Assembly: GCF_021134715.1 (NCBI RefSeq)
Contig: NC_060026.1
Span: 6,687,001-6,751,000, forward strand
Source: Daphnia pulex
Taxonomy: Eukaryota; Arthropoda; Branchiopoda; Diplostraca; Daphniidae
Direction: 5' to 3'
DNA: 64,000 nt
Shown: positions 51,412-61,799 of the stretch, piece by piece
How the letters are laid out: the number at the start of each line of letters is the position of its first letter
Position numbering within the stretch: position 1 is the stretch's first letter
The notes under the pieces: generated by a model
Database searches by the model: none
Seen by the model: the letters and a program-made list of their open reading frames with translations, nothing else
Told to the model about the DNA's origin: nothing
Made by a program: the position numbers and the translations under genes

Positions 51412-54235
51412 TTACGGGGACGGCGAATTCATCTGGACTGCTTGAACTGGGAGGGACACAGGACCTGCGATCCGACTAGATGCATCTAAGGCTGCTTGTT
51501 TTGCTGTCCTGAATTGTAAAAATCAAATTATTTTCTAAATAAAGTAAAAATTCGAGGCAAACGATACTCACAAAAAACGTGTAAGATCTTCAATATCCAC
51601 TAACATAGAATCCTGTTCCATATGGCAATCATCTCGCTTTAGCAGAAGTTGAACGAGCTCTTCGTTTAATCCTGCGAAAATATCAAGATGAATTAATTTA
51701 GTCACGTAACATCCCTGTTTTAGATCACTACCTTCTATCTGAGTATGTAGATCGTTTACAATGACTTGTAATTGAGCGATGTTAAGCTCGGTCAATATTT
51801 GACGACTGAGACGACGACAGTCCCATGGAAATGGAATTCCCAACTGTAAAAAAAATTATAAAAATAATAATTTTTTTACAATTTAAGCACAGAGTTGGAT
51901 TACCTTCTCTAAACTCTGCCTAACAAGGTCGCTTATCCTGGTGTGTTTTCTTTGTTGACGTTCTACTTGCATTTGGACACGCGCTAATTCTTTTGCTTGG
52001 GCTAGAGCAGTGCGTGCTTCCATTTGAAGCTTGGCTTGTTGGGAGAAAAAGTCCAATTCAGCTAGCTCCTGCTGCAGTTTTGGTTGCTTGAGACTGGATA
52101 CGACTGGTAGGCTGACATATGGATTTTTTATGTCACTCTGAGGAGAACCCAATTTTAAATTATCTAACAGCTCCTTTTGATTGTCGATGTCACCGCCGTC
52201 TGCCGTCTCATTCATAAAACAAATCTGCAGATTCATTCCTGAAGGGAAAACTGTTGAAGGTTATTTGGCATTTGCTAATAAACGCCATTGATAATTAGGG
52301 TACTAACCACTTTGAAGACGGGATTGCAAGCTTGGCCTTTTGCCTTTATCCGATTCTTGTCCGTCTTCAGCTTCAACACCCATGGCCAAACGTCGCCTGA
52401 TTTCTTCTCGGTCATTTCGCTTCTGAAATAAGACAGACCATTTCGGAATTAAATCAAGTGTACATGATTAAACATCCATAGAATATATATTTAATCATTA
52501 ACATTATGGGCTTGATGATGGAAATCAAATTTTTCAACAATTTTGAGAAAAGAAAAATGTAAAGAAACAAACACGAAATTTTCTAAATACAAGGTAAGGC
52601 CTACAACGTTGGTTCTGAAACAGGAACTACATTTGCAACCGTCATAGCGGTACTTTTTTTTATGTAGACGTGGTTTCCATGTCGACAGGTTTAGTTTGCA
52701 AAATAAGAATTTTTACCAGAGCTATTCAAACCAAATTTACTAGAATCCCCTTTTATATAGATAATGATGTCGAAAATATGGAAAGAAAATTTAGCCAATT
52801 CCAGAAGTTGAATTGGAAACAACTTAAAAACTTCAGAATATTACGTATTACGTCCATGACTTCCACCGACCTTGCAATCTCCCGTGCAAAGACTTTCTCC
52901 CGAGTCATAAGTGAGAGTGTAGAGATCGAGTAGGAATCGTGTATCTTTCTTGTAATGGCGACGGAACGGATCGTATCTCGTATTACCCATTCTTTTAATA
53001 TTCTAACGGACACTTAAATTTCTTATGACAAACACTCGAGTGGAAACAACTCCCAGGCCAATTTTTTACACAACTCGTATTAGCTGAAGTCACCACAATT
53101 TTGATCACGAATCCAACTTGTTCAGTTTTCCAATTGGAACTGAACAAGTAGCAGTAGCTCTTTCATTTATGAACAGAAAACCAACTTTCAGTCGAATCGA
53201 CAGGCAAAGAAAAAAACGGAGCAATTCTAACTGTGGCTGGGGAAGCGAAGGCGGGTGTATGTAATATAGCCTAGGGGACAGGGATAAGCTATGCTAACTC
53301 GACCCTCTGTGGTTAACACTTCGTCAGTCAAGCATGTACGTTGCTGGCCAATAACATGCGATTTCTTTGGGCTCAACTTTCTTAAATGACATCTTTCCTT
53401 AGGCCATCGAATTTTTATACTTCTTAAAAATTTCACTTTAATAAAGAGTTTTTGTTTTTATTCATTTTAAAAATTAATAGATAATGTTTTTAATTCCCGA
53501 ATAAAAATCGTGACTAATTAAATAGTGGCCGAGTGAAATAAAATAAATTTCTCTTATTGCGGTGGCGTATTTAGGTTGAAAGTAAATAATCTCTTAATAA
53601 CATGTAGTATTGGAACTGATCTAGTTCCCCCAAAATTCATGGGTGCACAATCGATGAATAGTGCAGGTAACATGTCCTCAAAAAAAATAAAATAAAAAAA
53701 TAACCAATTAAATAAATTTACGGATTTTCCGGTAATGCCAAAAATATGAACATTTTGTTTTCACAATTTCTGTTTAAATAACGAACTAGTAATATCAAAT
53801 GATGTAAGAGGCAACGGATAAAGATAAACGGAATGTCTAACAAAGAAAATGGAAGTGACATAACATCGGACGTATGTGATGTAAAATATTAAACTAAGAT
53901 TGGTTCAAGTTCATATAATATATAAATGCATACCCTTTTCTCTTCCTCACTGGCTGCTCGAAGATTAGCCTCTACGGTGTCCCATTCAATTTTGGGAAGC
54001 GCTGTTTCCACGTTGTACACGTCAAAACCCCCTAGAAAAGTTAACATTTGTTAAAACTAACATAAAGACAAAGTACATAATACATAGTATGATCAAACTT
54101 TAATGATATTTTTGTTCGAATTAACACAATTTTAATGTAAAAACTACCTCCAACTTCAGCAACTAACTCTCTCTTAAATTCCTTGGCTTGGGAAACTTGT
54201 TTTTGGTGATTACTCATAGATTCTCGTTCCTTCAT
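51412..54235 (-). CDS. Schip1: SCHIP1 (schwannomin-interacting protein 1) orthologue
   Basis: Seven exons keep phase: 54235-54148, 54031-53934, 52422-52308, 52238-51904, 51843-51732, 51671-51572 and 51508-51412, giving 314 residues. The signatures are [41 protein letters not shown] (which starts the shared SCHIP1 core), then the C-terminal coiled coil with [18 protein letters not shown] and [14 protein letters not shown]...[10 protein letters not shown]. The family binds merlin/NF2. In fly, Schip1 recruits Tao to Expanded in Hippo signalling, and in vertebrates SCHIP1/IQCJ-SCHIP1 acts with ankyrin-G at axon initial segments, so a cortical scaffold role is expected. The ATG used (54235) is followed by [13 protein letters not shown]. 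The true 5' end may lie further upstream, since longer isoforms exist in the family. A 1.5-kb intron separates exons 2 and 3, and a hairpin lies in it at 53116. Confidence 0.92.
53116..53149. repeat. Inverted repeat (hairpin) in SCHIP1 intron 2
   Basis: ACTTGTTCAGTT and AACTGAACAAGT are exact reverse complements separated by about 10 bases that are themselves nearly self-complementary (CCAATTGG). Confidence 0.8.
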
Positions 54236-54581
54236 GCCTCTCCTTTAAAAGAACCTTGCAAGATTGACAGAATGAATGTATGGTACTTTGATATTTTTTT
54301 TCAATCTTTCATGCCTCTCCTTTAAACGTAGGGGAGACCGGGGCTGTGTGGGACATGGGGCTACATGGGACATCGCAGTTTTGAGCATGTTCCCGTAATT
54401 TTTTTTAAATAATTTTTTTACCCAACATGGGGCATGGTAAATACTCAAATATAGTAAAAAAATTATTTAAAAAAAATTACGGGAACATGCTCAAAACTGC
54501 GATGTCCCATGTAGCCCCATGTCCCACACAGCCCCGGTCTCCCCTACCTTGCAAGATTGACAGTATGAATGTATGATACTT
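54231..54581. repeat. Local duplication of SCHIP1 start-codon region
   Basis: TTCATGCCTCTCCTTTAAA followed by CTTGCAAGATTGACAG occurs at 54231-54290, overlapping the SCHIP1 ATG on the minus strand. It recurs at 54308-54581, where the foldback element splits it. The second copy has a few substitutions. Confidence 0.85.
54328..54547. mobile_element. Foldback/MITE-like element with perfect 94-bp arms
   Basis: Arms 54328-54421 and 54454-54547 are exact reverse complements over 94 bases around a 32-base loop. The ends are GTAGGGGAGACCGGGG...CCCCGGTCTCCCCTAC. It interrupts the second copy of a local duplication whose first copy lacks it, which gives an approximate empty site. It encodes no protein. 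Perfect arms suggest a recent insertion or recent arm homogenisation. Confidence 0.85.
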
Positions 54582-55515
54582 AAATATTTGTTTTGTTCCA
54601 AAGAGGTATGTGCACATACATAGAAGATTGACTTTTCTAGACTGCTAGAAGTTGAAACAGTTCATCCAAACAAGCCTGTAAAAAAATTGAATGAATTTTA
54701 TAAGAAAAAAACTTAAAAATCATTTGCAGATTCAACCCTTGCTTTTAACATCTCAACTAACAGAGAATTGTTTTTAATAGTAAATATCCTTAGTGGTTTA
54801 CCAATGGTAATTTTTTATTTAGTAGAAACTGAAGGTACTATTCCCAACAGTTTTTTTTCAGTTGAGTGGTTCAATATTAGTTTTATACACAATTTAGTAC
54901 CAGGAACTGATGAATATCATAAAACTTTCATAACAGATATGCATTTCTGATTTTTGCTTCTAAATCTAAAGTTTCAAGTGAAGAAAGGCTTTCGCGTCAA
55001 TTGCCATAACATCAACATGTTGTGTTTCTTCAATTCATTTAAATTTTGATAAAAAAGTTTCCATTTTTTTTCTGATCTGGCAGACATTCGAATTAAAGAA
55101 AAAACTTTGCATATTACCTCAGTGAACCTTGTTATCACATGTTGTTGAAACACTGTTGTGGAACGGGCCCTGACCAGGCGTTTACGTTACGATTAATCGA
55201 TTATTAAAATGTAGCGTTGCTTCCTTGCTGACTAGTTCAAGCCTGAAGCCTGTTGTTTCGGACTCCAAAAGTGACGCAACCCACGGGCGATAGGAAGAGC
55301 AGAGCCAATAAGGGGGAGGTCAGTCAGTTCCATAAGGAAACTTTACCTGGGGCCGTGAGTCAGTTTTTCCGAGCTCCCATCTATTCCCATCCTCCAGTTC
55401 CTCCTACAGATACGAGAAATACCTGCCATCTAGCGCTAAAGATGTGAAGAGATTGAAAGATTGGAACCAACGTCCGTAAAACAGTATGTTTTTAACATTT
55501 TCATCCCATTGCACC

Positions 55516-55582
55516 AACCAGATGACGTAGTGGTTAGAGATCCAGTCTATGACCCTTGAGTATGAAGGTTTGAATCTTGACT
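55516..55582 (+). repeat. tRNA-like sequence, probable SINE head
   Basis: AGATGACGTAGTGGTTAGAG resembles an A box and GGTTTGAATCTTGAC, about 35 bases on, resembles a B box. The stems are poor, so it is not a functional tRNA. Confidence 0.4.
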
Positions 55583-56103
55583 TATACAACAATTATTTTC
55601 AAATATTTTGTCTTTTTATTTTAAAATAACTTCAACTGACAAAATAATAATTAATTACTGTGATTTACGCTTCTTTTACGTACCTGCAGTAACCTAATTC
55701 GCAAAACACTTGTGCGATAATCTACAACAAGGACTTAGACTAGAAAGACTGAGTTTCCCCGTGGAAGCTCACCACACACCCACAAGAGGCAGCACCGTAC
55801 TCGTAACTTCAGTGAGCGTAAAAAAGGATGAACGATGAAAAACGAGATTCTGATTTTTGAAATATATAAAGCAAGGTGTCGAAATATCTCTCGTGGCAAA
55901 GGTATGGTTTATGGTTGTGTATATGGTTTAGTTATTGCCTCATATTATGTGTGGCAAGGCAAACCCCCGAAATAAAAAAAAATTATTTAGATCAAAATAA
56001 AAATCGCGATTTAAATCATTTTCTATTTAAATCGCCATTGATTTTCCGAACACAGCACACATGCCCTGATTAATTTTCAAGGTGTTAGACTCCACATAAA
56101 TAA

Positions 56104-56155
56104 AGATTGGTAGTGCATTCGCCTTCCGCGCAGTGGATTTATGTTTGAGCCTACT
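56104..56155 (+). repeat. tRNA-like sequence, truncated
   Basis: GATTGGTAGTGCATTCGCCTTCCGCGCAGT followed by TATGTTTGAGCC has the A-box/anticodon/B-box order of a tRNA, but with shortened spacing and a degraded B box. It is SINE-like or a tRNA remnant. Confidence 0.35.
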
Positions 56156-56742
56156 CTATGGAAGAAATTTTTATTAACACAGAAAAAGCCAAACAAAAAA
56201 ATTATTTAAATAGTTATTGATACTAGGTGCGGCAGAAAATTTAGCAACGAGTCCACGACTAAACCAGGCAAGATTTTGGGGTTTTGATTTTTCAGAAATC
56301 GCCACTAGGAATCTGAGCTAGTCTCGATGTGGACCATTCGAAGCGAAATTTATCGGAAATTTGAATGACGTAATTCGCGATTTCGCAGCTTTTATAGTTC
56401 TTTAGCTACTAATAAAAAACTAACAGGGGGTAGCCAAAAATCGTGAAATTTTTTGGGTTTTGTACAGCAGTTTTCTGCTAAACAAGAGAACTTTAAAAAA
56501 ATCTTGTTTTCTAAAAAAAGTAGATCTAGCTCCCCTCTACAGTTTTGTAAAACCGTTTTATTATCTGTGACTTATTTGCCGAAATATTAACGGTTGAAAT
56601 TTGAAAATAAAAATTGGCCATTTTATGTTGTGTTCTGGCTTCATCCTCCTAGCCACCTAGCGGTAGATATTGAAAACTCGACGACCAAAAGCTCTTATGG
56701 GGCCATATTTATTCGTTTACAATAAATTTTCAAGCTTTTAAT

Positions 56743-57034
56743 GGTAATCTTTCAATTTTTATTTCACCTCGATAGTCATTGTAGTTTATTTATTATTAAT
56801 TTTTAAGTAAAAGGCATTTTATTTTCAAAGACTATTTCCTGCCCCGAGGAAAGAGAACCCCGCGCCACCCCTTTGTCCCTTCTTAGTTTCTTCCTTCGTC
56901 TTTTCTTTCCATTCTTCCCTTAGGGCAGGAAATGGCGATATCTTTTTGTAAACACGGTAGAGACGTTTACAAAAAAATTAATAATAAATAAACTACTATG
57001 ACCATCGAGGGGAAATAAAACTTAAAAGATTACC
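56743..57034. mobile_element. Inverted-repeat element with about 62-bp arms
   Basis: GGTAATCTTTCAATTTTTATTT...TAGTTTATTTATTATTAATTTTT (56743-56804) is matched in reverse complement by 56973-57034 with about 8 differences. The 168 bases between carry no coding sequence. It is probably a decayed MITE. Confidence 0.7.
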
Positions 57035-57817
57035 TGATAACGAAGGAATTTCGTAATCCAATTATGAATGGAACTGAAGATTATTTCAATGGGTAAATTA
57101 AAAACTAAAACTAAAACGGTCGAAACTCCGTAAGCGGCCATGCAAGAACTGTTACTGGTTCGTGTCAAATTGATTTTTTACAATTCCATTGAACTGGCAA
57201 CTTCGGACGTTAGCCAACTCTATTTACACAAAATTTCTTAATTAAAAAAAAGTGAGATAGCAAAAGTGTAGATATACCTTTTATCTTTAATCACAAAAAA
57301 ATAAAATTTTTTACTTTAAAAATGATTTTTAAAATTCAAGTTTTCCCAAAAGCGTTTCTGGTGGGATATCTGGGAAAAAAATGTGGGGTAAATTGGAACC
57401 AAAAGGGAGTTTTTAATGGGCGGAGCTTAGCTCAGTGGCAACGCTTAAAAAATAATAGTTTGTAAACAATTTATTTTCTTAATTTAGCAATAACCTAAAA
57501 ACATAGCGATAAACAAATACTAGGTGGAAAATATAATTGCGTGATACTTTTTAAATTTATTTATAACAATATTTTAGTGCTAAATTTTAGGTATTTCGCA
57601 TTGTACACCTTCTGTCCCATATATGTCCACGCCCACTTTTTTCCGCAACTTTAAAAATCGGTAGCGAGTAAACGAATAACTCTAAAATAAAATAACAGAT
57701 ATTGGAGATAGAAAAAAGTGCGAAAAATACAATAAAACGTTTATTTTACAAATCGAATGATTAGGAAAGGCCCCAAACGAGAAAAACCAAAACCAGTCCA
57801 AATAACCCCACTCTCTC

Positions 57818-58240
57818 CTAGTAAGAAGAAACTATTTTGTTAGGGATAACTCACCCTCTCTCTTCATTACAAAATTATCTTCAATTTGACATGTAATTCT
57901 TTATGTAATTAGCGCATACCACTAAAAACTACCTATAACTTCAGCAACTCTTAAATTACTTGGCTTGGGAAACTTGTTTTTTGTGATGAACTTTAACTTT
58001 CGCAAAGTTAAAATCGGCAAAGCAACTCAAAAAATTGCATGAAATAAAAGTTATATTATTTAATAGTTTGTCGAACAACTCTGATAAACTGTAATTATAT
58101 CGGGCTGGCAATGTTCTATAGATAATTTAGATTCGACATGCAATTATATACGTGATAAGAAGAAACCATTTTTTTAGGGATAACTCACCTCACTCTTCAT
58201 TCAATTCTGTATGCAATTAGCGCATACAATAATGTTGAGT
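57818..58240. repeat. Diverged direct repeat pair
   Basis: About 57818-57922 and 58155-58235 share TAAGAAGAAAC, TTAGGGATAACTCACC, CTCTTCATT, and TGTAATTAGCGCATAC or the variant TGCAATTAGCGCATAC. The decayed SCHIP1 exon duplicate lies between them. Confidence 0.7.
57923..57987 (-). pseudogene. Decayed duplicate of SCHIP1 first coding exon
   Basis: The minus strand repeats the SCHIP1 exon 1 sequence around CAAGTTTCCCAAGCCAAG...GCTGAAGTT and the following donor GTAGTTTTTA. It has an 8-base gap and a nonsense TAA where the gene reads GAA. It lies 3.7 kb upstream of the live exon, with no other SCHIP1 exon nearby. Confidence 0.8.
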
Positions 58241-58309
58241 AAATTATTTTTAATATTTTTTACGTACCGTGATATTATCCTACTCTTACAATTGTCATCA
58301 AACTGACAC

Positions 58310-60110
58310 AAAATTTTGTGCGTAGGGGAGGCGAGAGGGTGCTCTACTCTTTTCAGAACTTCGGAAGGCCTTAGTCTCGAATTTGTGTCCCAGCCCTTCC
58401 AGTCCCTTATCCCTAAGAACTCAGTGTCAAATCCTTCTCAATGGGATGGTTACCTAGATCGATCTGAAGGACGCTTACTTAACCATACCTATCAATTCTC
58501 TGTTTATAAAATTTTTGTGTTACAAGTGGGAAGGAAGGTTTTTTCATATTGTTGGTATGCCCTTTTGTCTTGCTTCCGCCCCCGTGCTTTTACGAAATTA
58601 TTACGCCCCATTGTAGCTTTCCTTAGACAAAAGGGGATTCGTTTAGTGATCTATTGGGATGACATATTTTTTTTGCTGCTTCCAGGGAGGAGGCTACATC
58701 ACCGGTAAGAACAGTGATTTTCCTTTTGCAATCCCTGGGTTTTGTAATAAGTACAGAAAAATCGGTTGAAGAACCCTCCCAGTACATGGAGTTAAGTCAT
58801 TCACTCTGTTCCATGTCCTTTTCTTTAACAGAAAAGAAGATGACCGACATTAAAAGAGTTGGCAAAGAGGCCTTAAGATCGAAAAAGATCTCTTTTTAGA
58901 AAGGCAGCTAAGATTTTAGGGAACTTTAATTGGGCCACTCCAGCCGTCTGGTTCGCCCAAGCCCACTTTCGAGCATTTCAATCCTTATACAACTCCAATT
59001 TAAAGTTGTCCAAAGGATATTTTCAATGGTCTTTTTTTCTTGATCCCAATTCTAAAGAAGATTTGTTTTGGTGGGTTTCACGGGCAAATCTTAGTATGGG
59101 TAAATCTATTACACCGCCCCCTCCCCTTCCTGACGATTTTTTTCGGACGCTTCAAATTTGGGATGGGGATCGATATTTCAGGAAATAAAAACGGGTGTCC
59201 CTTGGACTATTCCCGAGAGTTTGCTTCACGTTAATCAATTGGAGATGCTGGCCGCTCTCAAGGCCTTAGAATGTTTAACCACTTCGTCCTTTTCAACTTC
59301 TATCGAATTGAGGGTAGATAACACGTCGGCGATTAGCTACATAAATTGGTCTGGGGGTTGCAGATCGGTGGCGTTATGCTCAGTCGCCCTTAGTATTGCA
59401 TCTTGGTGTGAATCTAAAGATCTCGAGTTACACACTATTTTTCTCCCGGGCGTGTCAAATATGTTGGCGGATGCAGAGTCACAGAGACCACTGTCATCCG
59501 GAGATGGAAAGCTATCAGTAGCTGCCTTCAAATAAATTACCCCAATCGGTAAATGTCAGTCGACCTCTTTGGCAGCGAATGGAACTCTCAGTTACCCAAG
59601 TTTGTGAGTTGGTTCTCTCAAACCGGGAGCATGAAAGACGGACGCGTTCTCACTGAGATGGAGAGACCTGTAGGGCTACGCATTCCTTCGTTCAGCCTGA
59701 TCCCAAATTGTTTGTCGAAATTAATCAGTGACAAGGGGTCGTTAAAAATGGTCACACCCTTCTGGCCCAGTCAAGCCTGGTTTCCGTCCCTGCTTCGGAT
59801 GTGGACATTTCACGATTATTGATGCCCAGCCCCAACCTACTCTCATAACCACTGGAGGATCCCACCCGTTAACACTGGACGGCTCGATGCGGCTAATCGT
59901 TCGGAAACTCTTCGGAATGGCATCGGAGCCCAAGGTCTTCCGCCAGAAGTTGATGAACTTCTATTGGCCGCGACAAGGAGAAATTCACACGCTGCATACC
60001 AGTCGGCCTGGTCTGCATGGCGTGATTGGTGCCATCGAGGGGATAATGATCCCTTGTCAGATGACGTAGTTGAGTTCGGTCGGTCTGAAGACATTTAACT
60101 GTCTTCAATT
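58310..60110 (+). mobile_element. Dead DIRS-type (tyrosine recombinase) retroelement, RT/RNase H part
   Basis: Blocks in shifting frames carry, in order: an RT core (FTKLLRPIVAFLRQKGIRLV then YWDDI, the YxDD catalytic motif, at 58316-58708) and an RT thumb region (58714-58899). RNase H-like sequence follows (HVNQLEMLAALKALECL, LRVDNTSAISYIN, then NMLADAESQ at 59158-59535). The downstream block (VDLFGSEWNSQLPKFVSWF and PNCLSKLISDKG, 59553-59822) is typical of DIRS-like elements. Frameshifts and stops break it throughout. No tyrosine recombinase domain or split terminal repeats were found, so the element is truncated as well as dead. Confidence 0.8.
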
Positions 60111-60119
60111 CCCACTCAC

Positions 60120-60900
60120 CCAGCCCGTCCTAATCTAATGACTATGGTTTTGTTCTTACAGCTCCGGCTGCCTCTCCTAATAGACAGTTTTTTGGTGGAA
60201 GAGGCAGAGGAAATTAAAAAGTTGGAAGAAATTCATAATGCCCGAAAGCAAATGAAAATGAAAATTGTGTTTTAAACTTCTATGCATAATGCATTTTCTG
60301 TGGCTGCCTAAAACTGGAAAATCCCAACATACCCAGTTAGGGTGCACCCCTAAAAATGGCCGGGTGACTGTTTTTCGAGAGGCGGGCCTTAAACCAACTT
60401 TAAAATGAATTTAGGCTAAACCGTACATTTTCCCTATAGAAACATGATTCACAATCTCTTCTAACTCGATGAGTTTGACAAGATGGAATCATTTTTCAGG
60501 AAAATTAGTTTTACCTTTCATTCCCTATTCAGAATTCATTGCGGCAGACAAAGAAGATGACGCACAGTTGTCTAGTCAACTAAGCTCTATGCGATGTCTA
60601 CGGATGCAGATTTAACTGCCAAATCACATGATTCAGCGAGTGATTTTAATTTTTTTAGTAATACTAATAAAGGATCCAGAAAAAAGTCGTCGGAAGTGTC
60701 TTCAAAACCAGCTTATTATAAATCTTCAAAGCTATCACTTCGAAATTGAAGCAGTCTGAAAAACAGTATTAAAAGTGATGGAACTTGCCAACAAGTCATG
60801 GTCTTGGTACTACCCTCTGAAGTTCCACCCGGGACGAAACAAATTCCACACATTTCTATAGGGAAATTCAAATCAGGTTACGGCGATGTTCCGGCAAGGT
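60120..60900. other. Stretch between the two retroelements, no gene
   Basis: Contains possible remains of copia gag/integrase sequence, but too degraded to assign. Confidence 0.3.
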
Positions 60901-61745
60901 TCAAACGCCGTCTCACAGCTGTTGGATGCAGCCAAAAAACTTTGGTTATGGAGAAAAATTAGCACCATTATCTCGTCTGGAGTCATTTCGCATCTTCTTC
61001 TCGATTGCTGCAACTGAAAATTTGGAGGTGGTCCAGATTGATATCAAGACAGCTTTCCTTGCCACTGATCACTTACCCATCCAGATTACTAATCCTGAAG
61101 GGGTTGTGGAACCAGGGAGAGAAGATAACGTTTTCCTGAAGCGGAAAGTAATTTATGGAAAGAAACCAAGCACCCTATATCTTTGGTGAGAAGCTGAAAG
61201 AAACCAATTAAGGAACGAGAATTAAGAAACGAGTTAAGGAAGCTGGTTTCAAACAACTTACAGCGGATGCTTGTGTCTACACTTGAGTGAATGGTAAGAC
61301 ATTTTCAATCTTTATCACGTATGTAGATGACTGCATGTAACAAATCGCAAGGAGACTCTTCAACCTTTCATTGACTTCATGGCTGCTGAGTTTGAAATCC
61401 ACAATTCTCGAAATTCCTCGTGAGTTATTAATATCAGCATGCAGAAGTATAGAGAAAACGTCAAATGTTCATCTGTCAAGAACATACAACACTTAATCGA
61501 ATGAATGACAGCAAACCTGTCAGCTATCTTGAACTCTTTGTCTCTGGCTAGAGGAAGTGATGAAGATGTGGTGGTGTACGTTGATGCATTTCTAGGTGGA
61601 GATTTGGACAAGAAAAATTCGACGTCAGGCATTATTGGTTTTCTCCGTGATGGTCCTGTTCTGTTCCTGTGGGCCAGTCGGAAACAGACAATTGCTACTT
61701 CTATGACTAACTATGGGTTTCTCTCAATTACTGCGAATGCTGTGT
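60900..61745 (+). mobile_element. Dead Ty1/copia-type retroelement, RT and RNase H remains
   Basis: RT sequence (PLSRLESFRIFFSIAA, VVQIDIKTAFL at 60926-61189) and the catalytic TYVDD (near 61320) are followed by RNase H sequence (VVVYVDAFLGGDLDKKNSTSGIIGFL...ASRKQTIATS at 61505-61747). Stops and frameshifts separate the blocks. No LTRs are identified in the window. Confidence 0.8.
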
Positions 61746-61799
61746 GAAATATTCCTTTAAAATTGGCATGAAAATTTTCTACAAGTGGAGGTGGTGGTG

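Larger units (their letters stand above)
54600..56700. other. Repeat-rich intergenic, tRNA-like elements, no gene
   Basis: Short plus-strand frames (54768, 55253, 55876) do not link by splice sites. Two tRNA-like segments lie at about 55520 and 56104. No other feature is supported. Confidence 0.4.

Noticed and set aside
57420..57445. tRNA A-box-like string GGAGCTTAGCTCAGTGGCAACGC
   Set aside because: No B box or tRNA stems follow within the required distance.
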